DNA from: an uncultured Pelagibacteraceae bacterium | GTDB lineage: Bacteria; Pseudomonadota; Alphaproteobacteria; Pelagibacterales; Pelagibacteraceae | NCBI GenBank assembly: GCA_902603555.1 | Contig: CACKVD010000007.1 | Span: 1-55,045, forward strand | Direction of reading: 5' to 3' | Length of the DNA stretch: 55,045 nucleotides | In this document: positions 1 to 7,086 of the stretch, piece after piece | Position numbering within the stretch: the stretch's first letter is position 1 | How the letters are laid out: every line of letters begins with the position of its first letter | The notes under the pieces: generated by a model | What the model was told of the DNA's origin: nothing | What the model saw: only the letters and a program-made list of their open reading frames with translations | The model's database searches: none | Program-made: the position numbers and the translations under genes

Positions 1-421
1 TTCCACTAGCAAAAATTGCAGCAATGGTTCTGCCATGAAATGAGTTTTTAACGCAAAGGATTCTGTTCTTATTTGGTTTACCAATTGAATAAAAATATCT
101 TCTTGCTACTTTTATAGCAGCCTCTGTTGCTTCTGCACCACTATTTTGAAACATTACATAATCAGCAAATGTTTTTTTACACAATTTTTTAGCTAATTTT
201 TCTCCCTCTGGAATTTGAAAAGCATTAGAGACATGCCAAAGTTTTTTTGATTGATCTTTAATAGTTTTTACTAACTTTGGATGAGCATGGCCTAAAGAAT
301 TTACTGCAATTCCACTAACAAAATCTAAATATTTCTTTCCATTAGTAGAATAAAGATAACTTCCTCTTCCATACTTAAAAGATATTTTTTTTCTGTTATA
401 ATTTTTTGCTAAAAAACTCAT
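1..421 (-). CDS. argD: Acetylornithine aminotransferase family protein, N-terminal part (cut by window edge)
   Basis: This is the first 140 or so residues of a class III, PLP-dependent aminotransferase, read leftwards from an ATG at 421 to the window edge. The N-terminal half shows DFVSGIAVNSLGHAHP near residue 33, SGAEATEAAIK near residue 94 and NSFHGRT near residue 127, the usual order in the ArgD/ornithine aminotransferase group. The PLP-binding lysine lies outside the window. ArgD converts N-acetylglutamate semialdehyde to N-acetylornithine in arginine synthesis. argB is elsewhere in the window (29566), so the pathway is scattered. Other class III enzymes share these motifs, so the exact substrate is inferred. 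Confidence 0.8.
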   Translation of the reverse strand, partial: MSFLAKNYNRKKISFKYGRGSYLYSTNGKKYLDFVSGIAVNSLGHAHPKLVKTIKDQSKKLWHVSNAFQIPEGEKLAKKLCKKTFADYVMFQNSGAEATEAAIKVARRYFYSIGKPNKNRILCVKNSFHGRTIAAIFASG

Positions 422-556
422 ATTTCTTATTTGTCAAAAACTTTTAATAAACAAAAAATTAAATACAAGCTGCGATTGTATATCTAATAAAATATTTTTC
501 TCATTTATTGTTGATAACTGCAATTTATTACTTGTTTTAAAAAAGTTATTATCACT

Positions 557-591
557 ATATTGTATTATTATAGATAATAAACACAATATAT
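557..591. promoter_or_regulatory. 35-bp AT-rich dyad just upstream of gcrA
   Basis: In the argD-gcrA intergenic region (422-599), the segment 557-591 is an almost continuous inverted repeat. Outer arms TATATTGT (557-564) and ACAATATA (584-591) flank inner arms TTATTAT (566-572) and ATAATAA (575-581), with a 1- versus 2-nt bulge between the arm pairs. It ends 8 nt before the gcrA ATG, and no Shine-Dalgarno sequence is visible there. It could be an operator or an RNA hairpin over the start. A smaller dyad, ATACAA/TTGTAT (463-481), lies in the presumed argD leader. I see no gene in the rest of the intergenic region. Confidence 0.4.
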
Positions 592-599
592 AGTTAAAA

Positions 600-1094
600 A
601 TGAGTTGGACTGAAGAGAAAGTAAAAAAATTAAAAGAGTTATGGGGCAAAGGTAACACTGCGAGCCAAATTGCAGAAATAATAGGTGGTATAAGTCGGAA
701 TGCTGTTATTGGAAAAGCTCATAGACTCAACCTATCAGCAAAAATAAAAACTAGGACAGCAGCCTCTAATCAAGATTTTAAAAACACAATTGAAGGTAAA
801 AATATCAAAAATAGATTAAGTAGAAAAAATAAATTTAAATCTTTAATAATAGAAAAAGATTTTGAACCTGAGAATCCAAAACAACTAGAGGAATTGACTG
901 ATAATGACTGTAAGTACCCAATAGGTCACCCTAATGAAAAAGATTTTTATTTCTGTGGCAGATCATCTTTGAAAGATTTTAGTTATTGTAAATTGCATCT
1001 TCTTTATAGCTATCAATCAAAAAACAAAAAAGAAGAAACAATTGATAAAGATGAAATACCAGAATTTATTGAAAAAAAAATTAAATCTGCTTAA
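600..1094 (+). CDS. gcrA: GcrA-family cell cycle regulator
   Basis: The first 50 residues match the GcrA N-terminus: it opens MSWTEEKVKKLKELW and continues with a helix-turn-helix ending ISRNAVIGKAHRL. A cysteine-containing C-terminal motif follows (CKYPIG, then FCGR and YCKLH, about residues 104-134). A charged, lysine-rich linker separates the two parts. In alphaproteobacteria GcrA is a transcription factor that binds sigma70-RNA polymerase and acts at promoters carrying the CcrM methylation site GANTC. The length of 164 aa is normal. The gene stands alone between two minus-strand genes, and a dyad precedes its start. Target genes cannot be read from this window. Confidence 0.92.
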   Translation: MSWTEEKVKKLKELWGKGNTASQIAEIIGGISRNAVIGKAHRLNLSAKIKTRTAASNQDFKNTIEGKNIKNRLSRKNKFKSLIIEKDFEPENPKQLEELTDNDCKYPIGHPNEKDFYFCGRSSLKDFSYCKLHLLYSYQSKNKKEETIDKDEIPEFIEKKIKSA

Positions 1095-1102
1095 AAATAA
1101 AA

Positions 1103-2080
1103 TTAATTTTTAGCATTATCTTTGTTGTTATATCTATCACTAGAAAATTGCCCACCTTCTCTCCACATATAACAATATTTTTTTACTTCATTATAAAAAA
1201 ATTTTTTTGAAGGAATACCTATGTCAGAATTTGTCTTATATTTTCCTGAAACAATATTATCATATTTCAAAAGTTTAATTTGATCTTTTGTAATTAATGG
1301 TTCGGGCATCAATTCAAAAAATGAAGCTGAAAAATTAGCAATAAATAAAGGTAGTGGAATCAAAATTCTTTTTTTTTGAATTAATTTTAATAGTTTTTCT
1401 AAAATTTCTTTAAATGAAAACACTTCTGGACCTACACATTCTATAATATTTGAATAAATTTTATTTGATATGATATAATAAATTATATCTGTTAAATCAG
1501 AACAATGAATAGGCGTAAATTTTGTTTTTCCATTATAGTAAAGTGGAAAGCAAGGGAGCCTATTCAAAATAGTCATAAAATTAGTTGTAAAATTATCATC
1601 AATTGAATAAACAATTGAGGGTCTTAATATCGTTGCTAACGAAAAATTATCAATTATATTTTTTTCTCCTTCCAATTTTGAGTTAGCATAAATTGAGTCT
1701 TTAGCATCACCAATACCTAGAGCTGATATATGAATAAAATGCTTTAATTTATACTCTTTGCAAAGTTTTGCTAATAAAGATGGGAATATAGAATGAATAT
1801 TTTTAAAACTGTTGCCCCTTTTTTTTTCAAATAAAATTCCTATTAAATTTATACATATATCTGCTTTCTCAAAAAGTTTTCTTATCTTGTTTTCATCGAA
1901 TATATTCGCCTCTACTATATCTATATATCCCGCATTTGCTTGTGTTTTTATTATATAACTCTTTTGATGAATATTTCTTGTGACAACGGTCACTCTATAG
2001 TTATTTTTAGTAAGCTTTCTAATGAGATGTCTGCCTATTTGACCACTTCCACCAAAAATTAGACAATTTTTTGCTTTCAT
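1103..2080 (-). CDS. NAD(P)-binding atypical SDR, complex I NDUFA9-like
   Basis: A 325-aa atypical short-chain dehydrogenase. The dinucleotide-binding motif GGSGQIG is at residues 10-16, followed by a conserved NLIGILFE segment, HISALGIG and a YANSK (YxxxK) motif. This pattern matches the bacterial NDUFA9-like/NAD-dependent epimerase family, whose eukaryotic relatives are accessory subunits of respiratory complex I. A role linked to NADH dehydrogenase or quinone synthesis is inferred from family only. The start codon lies 16 bp from the divergent rnd-like gene. Confidence is high for the fold and moderate for the role. Confidence 0.8.
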   Translation of the reverse strand: MKAKNCLIFGGSGQIGRHLIRKLTKNNYRVTVVTRNIHQKSYIIKTQANAGYIDIVEANIFDENKIRKLFEKADICINLIGILFEKKRGNSFKNIHSIFPSLLAKLCKEYKLKHFIHISALGIGDAKDSIYANSKLEGEKNIIDNFSLATILRPSIVYSIDDNFTTNFMTILNRLPCFPLYYNGKTKFTPIHCSDLTDIIYYIISNKIYSNIIECVGPEVFSFKEILEKLLKLIQKKRILIPLPLFIANFSASFFELMPEPLITKDQIKLLKYDNIVSGKYKTNSDIGIPSKKFFYNEVKKYCYMWREGGQFSSDRYNNKDNAKN

Positions 2081-2096
2081 ATATATATAATTAAAA
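2081..2096. promoter_or_regulatory. 16-bp all-A/T divergent spacer
   Basis: Only 16 bases, all A or T, separate the divergent start codons of the NDUFA9-like gene and the rnd-like gene. Promoters for both must overlap each other's coding sequence, or the mRNAs must be leaderless or nearly so. No Shine-Dalgarno sequence fits here. Confidence 0.4.
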
Positions 2097-2708
2097 ATGA
2101 ATATTGATATTAAACTTTACAAAGGTGATTTACCAGATGATTTGAAATTAGGCAATGTAATTGCAGTTGATGGAGAGTTTATGGGTTTAAATGTTAGACG
2201 AGATCCACTTTGCTTAATACAAATTTCATCTGGAAATTCTGATGCACACATTATTCAATTGGATAGATCTAAATATAACGCACCAAATTTAGTTAAGGTT
2301 TTGAATGATAATAAAACTACAAAAATTTTTCATTTTGGAAGAGCTGATATAGCACATATCAAATATTATCTTAAAACTGATACAAATAATATCTTAGATA
2401 CTAAAATAGCATCTAAACTTGCAAGATCATACTCAGATAATCACTCCTTAAAACATTTAATAAAAGAATTCATAAATATCGATATTAGTAAACAATTTCA
2501 AAGTTCAGATTTTGGTGGAGAATTAACACCTGCTCAATTGAAATATTGTGCTAATGATGTTGTTTATCTTCATAAAATACATGATGAATTAACCAAAATT
2601 TTAAAAAGAGAAAATAGAATTGAATTGTATAATGAGTGTTTAAAATTTTTAAAAACAAGAGTTAACCTTGATCTAGCCTTGTTTAAGGATGATATCTGGG
2701 CACATTAA
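2097..2708 (+). CDS. rnd: Ribonuclease D-like 3'-5' exonuclease (DEDDy, single domain)
   Basis: A 203-aa protein with the DEDDy exonuclease motifs: VDGEF (D25, E27) in motif I, HFGRADIAH in motif II, and YCANDVVYLH near residue 150 in motif III, where Tyr and Asp are four residues apart. RNase D trims the 3' ends of tRNA precursors and other small RNAs. The classic enzyme is about 370 aa and carries HRDC domains. This one has only the catalytic domain, as in many alphaproteobacterial short forms. It opens a plus-strand run, 9 bp before kdsD. The exact RNA substrate is unknown. Confidence 0.88.
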   Translation: MNIDIKLYKGDLPDDLKLGNVIAVDGEFMGLNVRRDPLCLIQISSGNSDAHIIQLDRSKYNAPNLVKVLNDNKTTKIFHFGRADIAHIKYYLKTDTNNILDTKIASKLARSYSDNHSLKHLIKEFINIDISKQFQSSDFGGELTPAQLKYCANDVVYLHKIHDELTKILKRENRIELYNECLKFLKTRVNLDLALFKDDIWAH

Positions 2709-2717
2709 AAAATATTA

Positions 2718-3686
2718 ATGAAAAAAAATTTTATTAAAATTGGAAAAGAGGTAATTGGATTACAAATTCAAGCACTAAAAAAAATTCAAAAATCTTTGGG
2801 AAGTTCTTTTAATGAAACAATTGAGACAATTAGCAAGTGTCAATCAAAAATTATTTTATGTGGTGTGGGAAAAAGTGGTTTAATAGCATCAAAAATTTCA
2901 GCAACACTATCATCTGTCGGTGTTCCCTCTTTTACTATTTCTGCAAGTGACAGTTCTCATGGTGATTTGGGCTCAATATCGAAGAAAGATATACTAATAC
3001 TTATAAGTTATTCTGGAAACACTGATGAATTAAAAAATTTAATTCAATATGCTAATAGAAATAGAATTAAATTAATTGGAATAATGTCTAAAAAAAATTC
3101 TACGTTATTTAAAAATTCAAACATAAAACTTTTAATTCCAGAAGTAAAAGAGTCTGGGCATGGAATAGTCCCCACTTCGAGCACAACAGCACAACTTGCA
3201 ATAGGTGATGCTATTGCAATATCTTTAATGTTTCAAAATAAATTTAGTAAATTAGATTTTAAAAAATTTCATCCTTCAGGAAATCTTGGAAAAAAACTTA
3301 GAACTGTTGAAGATCTGATGTTAGTAGATAATAAAATTCCATTTATAAATGAAAACGCAACAATTGATAAAACAATAAAATTGAATAATTTAAAAAAGTT
3401 AGGAGTTGTAATTATAAGAAATAAAAAAAATGAAACTACAGGAATATTTACTGATGGAGATATTAAAAGAACTATTCAAAAAAAATCTGATTTTAAAAAT
3501 CTTTTGGTTAAATCATTTATGACAAAAAATCCAATAAGTGTTAACAAAGATGTGCTTGCTGCAAAAGCTATCGGCCTAATGAATGAGAAAAAAGTTACTA
3601 GTTTATGCGTTCATAATAAATCAAATAAAAAAAAAACTATAGGAATTCTTCATATACACAATTTAATCGATGCAGATATAACTTAG
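2718..3686 (+). CDS. kdsD: Arabinose-5-phosphate isomerase (KdsD/KpsF/GutQ family)
   Basis: A 322-aa protein with an N-terminal SIS sugar-isomerase domain (GVGKSGLIASKIS near residue 50, ISYSGNTDE near 96, PTSSTTAQLAIGDA near 152, then FHPSGNLG) and a C-terminal CBS pair from about residue 205. The family interconverts ribulose 5-phosphate and arabinose 5-phosphate, the first step to the LPS sugar Kdo. The position just before lptC and lptB, as in other proteobacterial kdsD-lpt clusters, supports this role. No kdsC (Kdo-8-P phosphatase) follows, so that enzyme must be encoded elsewhere if present. Confidence 0.92.
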   Translation: MKKNFIKIGKEVIGLQIQALKKIQKSLGSSFNETIETISKCQSKIILCGVGKSGLIASKISATLSSVGVPSFTISASDSSHGDLGSISKKDILILISYSGNTDELKNLIQYANRNRIKLIGIMSKKNSTLFKNSNIKLLIPEVKESGHGIVPTSSTTAQLAIGDAIAISLMFQNKFSKLDFKKFHPSGNLGKKLRTVEDLMLVDNKIPFINENATIDKTIKLNNLKKLGVVIIRNKKNETTGIFTDGDIKRTIQKKSDFKNLLVKSFMTKNPISVNKDVLAAKAIGLMNEKKVTSLCVHNKSNKKKTIGILHIHNLIDADIT

Positions 3687-3689
3687 TGT

Positions 3690-4319
3690 ATGAATAAAAA
3701 AACCTTAATCCAGGTTATTTTGATAATCTTTTTAATAATATTAATATATTTAGTATTTAAAAATTATTATATTTCTAGCAAGCCTACTACTGAGTTAAAA
3801 AAAGATGATAATACAGTTTCGAAGAATGATTCTGAAAAAAGTGATAAAAATTTAATTAAAGATATTAATTATACTGCAAATAATACTAGAGGTGATGTTT
3901 ATCTTTTAATTGCAGACTATGGAGAAATTTATTTAGATAATCCAGAATTAATGTTCTTAACTAAAGTTAATGGTAAAATTACTTTATATGATGGAGAAAG
4001 TATTACCGTTGAGTCAGATTTTGCTAATTTTAATACTAAAAATTTTGAAACAACATTTATTAATAACGTGATAGTAAAAAGGGGTAAAGAAAAAATAACT
4101 AGCGATGAGCTTTATTTAATATTAGAAAAAGATGAAAAGGACCAAAACTCTGATAAAAAGGATGAAAATTTAATAAGATTGTCTAGAAATGTTTTTTATG
4201 AAAAACCTGGTTATAAACTTTCAGCTGATATACTGGAAATTGATTTAATTACAAAAAATATAAATATCTATATGATGGATAAAAATAAAAAGATTTATGC
4301 AACGAGTGAAATAAAATAA
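3690..4319 (+). CDS. lptC: LptC-like LPS export protein, membrane-anchored
   Basis: A 209-aa protein with one N-terminal membrane helix (about residues 5-25), a charged linker and a periplasmic domain. The domain contains NTRGDVYLLIADYG and later strands with alternating polar and hydrophobic residues, as in the LptC/OstA beta fold. LptC connects the inner-membrane LptB2FG transporter to the periplasmic LptA bridge. The stop codon overlaps the lptB ATG (TAATG), so the two are probably translationally coupled. Sequence identity in this family is low, and the call leans partly on the kdsD-lptC-lptB context. No lptA gene lies between lptC and lptB. Confidence 0.75.
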   Translation: MNKKTLIQVILIIFLIILIYLVFKNYYISSKPTTELKKDDNTVSKNDSEKSDKNLIKDINYTANNTRGDVYLLIADYGEIYLDNPELMFLTKVNGKITLYDGESITVESDFANFNTKNFETTFINNVIVKRGKEKITSDELYLILEKDEKDQNSDKKDENLIRLSRNVFYEKPGYKLSADILEIDLITKNINIYMMDKNKKIYATSEIK

Positions 4320-5098
4320 TGACTGTAATTAAAAAATTTAGAATTACAAAAATTAAAAATAGTAAGCCATTAATATCTTTAAGAAAAATTTCTTTATCTT
4401 TTAAAAAAAACCATTTAATTTTAGATAATATTTCATTAGACATTTCGAAAGGCCAGGTGATAGGCTTATTAGGACCCAATGGTGCAGGAAAAAGTTCATT
4501 GATGAATCTGATTACAGGGGTGATAAAACCAAATTATGGCAATATAATTATTAATGGTGAAGATATTACCCAATATCCTGTTTTCACTCGAACAAAAAAA
4601 TTTAAAATATCTCTGGTTCCTCAAATTGGGGGTTATTTTTCAGACTTATCCACTGAAGATAATTTAAATGCAGTTGGAGAAATTCTAATTAAAGATCAGA
4701 AACTTCGTAAAATGAAAGTTGAAGAGCTTATATTTAAATTTGAATTGGATGCGGTAAGAAAAGTGGAAGCAAAATTTCTTAGTGGTGGTATGAAAAGAAG
4801 ACTTGTAATTAGTATGTCATTATTAGGAGACCCTGAAATTCTGCTTATGGATGAACCGCTGGCAGCACTAGATCCCCAAACCATCCAAATGCTTCAAACA
4901 ATTATTATTAAATTACAATCAGACTACAACTTGTCAATTTTAATTACAGATCATCAGGCACGTGACCTTTTGGTTGTCTGTGACAAAGCTGTAATTCTAT
5001 CAAATTCTAAAATAGTTGCAGAAGGCACTCCAAGTGAACTTATGAAAAATGAAAATGCAACTAAATATTACTTTGGTGATAATTTTAAATTTAAATAA
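4319..5098 (+). CDS. lptB: LPS export ABC transporter ATP-binding protein
   Basis: A 259-aa ABC ATPase: Walker A GPNGAGKS near residue 52, a Q-loop SLVPQIGG, signature LSGGMKRR near 153, Walker B ILLMDEPLAALDP near 172, and a switch histidine in ITDHQARD. The unit, DNISLDISKGQVIGLLGPNG, followed by TRTKKFKISLVPQ, resembles LptB rather than the related branched-chain amino acid transporters. It powers LPS extraction from the inner membrane with LptF and LptG, which are not in this window. Residues 1-20 before the ABC domain are extra compared with E. coli LptB. rpoN, which often follows lptB, is absent. Confidence 0.9.
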   Translation: MTVIKKFRITKIKNSKPLISLRKISLSFKKNHLILDNISLDISKGQVIGLLGPNGAGKSSLMNLITGVIKPNYGNIIINGEDITQYPVFTRTKKFKISLVPQIGGYFSDLSTEDNLNAVGEILIKDQKLRKMKVEELIFKFELDAVRKVEAKFLSGGMKRRLVISMSLLGDPEILLMDEPLAALDPQTIQMLQTIIIKLQSDYNLSILITDHQARDLLVVCDKAVILSNSKIVAEGTPSELMKNENATKYYFGDNFKFK

Positions 5099-5107
5099 AA
5101 GAATTAA

Positions 5108-6442
5108 GTGAATAAGTCAGTTCTAATAAATAATCAAATTAATAATTTTAAAAAAAAATCAATTAAAGTTGATGGTGATAAATCTCTAAGTATAAGATTC
5201 ATATTATTGTCTTCTTTAAGTAAAGGACGATGTACAGCTTCAAATCTATTAAGATCAGAAGATGTACAGAGTACTATAAATAGTATTCAAAAACTAGGAA
5301 TCAAAATTAAATTAAGAAATGATCATTGTGAAGTAAATGGTAAAGGTTTATACGGCTTAAAGTTTAAAAAAAATTTAGTTTTGAACCTAGAAAACTCTGG
5401 GACAGCGGCAAGATTAATGTTTTCAATGGTATCTAATTCAAATTATTGGGTAAAAATCACTGGTGATAAGTCACTAAGAAAAAGGGATATGGGTAGAGTA
5501 ATAAAGCCTCTTAAATTGTTTGGAATTAGATTTAAAAAAAATAACACAAAACTTCCAATTTGGATAAAAGGACCAAAACTTTTAAAGCCCATAAAGTATA
5601 CTGAAAACTTGGGATCTGCTCAGTGTAAATCAGCAATGATGATAGCTGCCTTGAGAGCTAACGGAAAAACTGAATTAAAATGTTTGCCCTCAAGAAATCA
5701 TACAGAAATTATGTTTAAAAATGTTTTTAAAATTCCAATTAAAGTTAAAAAAGAAAAAGATTATGACATCATAAAAGTAAGAGGAATTAATGAATTCAAG
5801 GGATTTAATTATAAAATTCCAGGAGACATTTCATCAGCATCTTTTTTTATAGTTCTAACATTATTATCAAAGAAAAATTCCTTATTAATAAGAAATATAA
5901 ATATCAACCCATCTAGAACAGGTATTTTAAAGATTTTAAATATAATGGGAGCTCAAATCAGAATTTTAAAAAAAAAATATTATAAAGGTGAGCAAATAGC
6001 TGATTTGCTTGTAAAATCAAATAAAAACTTAAAAGCAATAAATTTAAGTCCAAAACTAAATAGTTCAGCTATTGATGAGTTTTTATTAATTTTTTTAGTA
6101 GCAAGTGTTTCTAAAGGGGTTAGCACTTTTAGAAACCTTTCTGAATTAAATAAAAAGGAGTCTAAAAGATTAAACTGGGGTATCAAAATTTTAAAAATGA
6201 TGAATATAAAAGTTAGAAAAATTAAAAATGACGGTATTAAAATTTGGGGAAATCCTAATTTAAAATTAAAAAAATCTTTTATAGTAAAAAATTTTTTAAG
6301 AGACCATAGAATTTTTATGGTTTCAACGATTGCAGCTCTCACTTTAGGTGGGAATTGGAAAATTCATGATGCTGACTGCTTTAAAACGTCTTTTCCAAAG
6401 TATTTAAGAATATTGAATTCATTAGGTGCAAAAATAAGATGA
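5108..6442 (+). CDS. aroA: 3-phosphoshikimate 1-carboxyvinyltransferase (EPSP synthase)
   Basis: A 444-aa EPSP synthase that joins shikimate 3-phosphate and phosphoenolpyruvate in the pathway to chorismate. Family motifs are present in order: ENSGTAARLM, RKRDMGRVIKPL, GSAQCKSAMMIAAL, SRNHTEIM, IPGDISSASFF, a KES segment (KKESKRL) and a DHRIFM motif near the C-terminus. The sequence is diverged and lysine-rich, like its neighbours. The start is GTG at 5108, 9 bp after lptB. The end overlaps cmk by 4 bp (ATGA). aroK and aroB are also in the window, at 38693-40295. Confidence 0.93.
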   Translation: MNKSVLINNQINNFKKKSIKVDGDKSLSIRFILLSSLSKGRCTASNLLRSEDVQSTINSIQKLGIKIKLRNDHCEVNGKGLYGLKFKKNLVLNLENSGTAARLMFSMVSNSNYWVKITGDKSLRKRDMGRVIKPLKLFGIRFKKNNTKLPIWIKGPKLLKPIKYTENLGSAQCKSAMMIAALRANGKTELKCLPSRNHTEIMFKNVFKIPIKVKKEKDYDIIKVRGINEFKGFNYKIPGDISSASFFIVLTLLSKKNSLLIRNININPSRTGILKILNIMGAQIRILKKKYYKGEQIADLLVKSNKNLKAINLSPKLNSSAIDEFLLIFLVASVSKGVSTFRNLSELNKKESKRLNWGIKILKMMNIKVRKIKNDGIKIWGNPNLKLKKSFIVKNFLRDHRIFMVSTIAALTLGGNWKIHDADCFKTSFPKYLRILNSLGAKIR

Positions 6443-7086
6443 ATAAATTTATCCAAGTTGCAATAGATTCACCTGCAGCAGCTGGTGCAGGCACTCAAGC
6501 TAAATTAATCGCAAAACATTACAATTTACTCTATCTTGATACTGGCAAAATATATAGGTATATTGGGAATTTAAAAATTCAAAATAAAAAAAAATTTAAT
6601 TACACTTTAATTAAAAAAAAAATTAGTAAATTAAAAATTAATAATTTACAAAAAAAAAATTTGCTTTCAGATAAAGTCGCAACAGAAGCTTCAATTGTAG
6701 CCAAAGATAAAAAAATTAGAAAGATCGTTTATAATTTTCAGATAGATTGTGCTTACTCACCTCCAAGAAAATTTAATGGAAGTATTTTAGATGGTAGAGA
6801 TATTACGAGTGTAATAATGAAAAATGCTACTTTTAAATTTTTTATAACAGCAAATATTGAAACCAGATCTTTAAGAAGATATAAAGAATTAAGGGCACTT
6901 AATAAAAAAATAACATATAAAGATGTGCTAAAAAGTATTAAAATACGTGATAAAAACGATTATAATAGAAAAATCTCACCTTTAAAGAAAACAAGAGATT
7001 CGATCTTGATTAATACAACAAATTTATCTAAAAGGTCATGCTTTTTAAAAATTAAAAAAATTATGGATAAAAAATTAAAAAATTAA
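6439..7086 (+). CDS. cmk: (d)CMP kinase with an atypical P-loop
   Basis: A 215-aa protein in the usual aroA-cmk-rpsA order. CMP kinase features are clear: LDTGKIYR near residue 34 (family LDTGxxYR), SILDGRDITSVI near 113, a lid-region RRYKEL, and RDKNDYNRKISPLKK near 175. CMP kinase phosphorylates CMP and dCMP with ATP. The P-loop is odd. Where the family has GPxxSGKGT, this protein reads IDSPAAAGAGTQAK (about residues 9-22), so the lysine that contacts the phosphates is an alanine. The reading is unambiguous in the DNA. The rest of the protein is intact, so I think it is a working but altered kinase. Confidence 0.9.
   Translation: MNKFIQVAIDSPAAAGAGTQAKLIAKHYNLLYLDTGKIYRYIGNLKIQNKKKFNYTLIKKKISKLKINNLQKKNLLSDKVATEASIVAKDKKIRKIVYNFQIDCAYSPPRKFNGSILDGRDITSVIMKNATFKFFITANIETRSLRRYKELRALNKKITYKDVLKSIKIRDKNDYNRKISPLKKTRDSILINTTNLSKRSCFLKIKKIMDKKLKN

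Noticed and set aside
434..658. 74-aa minus-strand frame over the argD-gcrA intergenic region
   Set aside because: It overlaps the gcrA start, is dominated by Phe/Asn/Ile from A/T runs, and has no visible ribosome site.
4319..5098. Non-standard ABC signature LSGGMKRR in LptB as a sign of lost function
   Set aside because: The LSGG core, Walker A, Walker B and switch histidine are intact, and variation after LSGG is common in this family.
5980..6342. 120-aa minus-strand frame inside aroA
   Set aside because: It is antisense to conserved aroA motifs and shows no features of its own.
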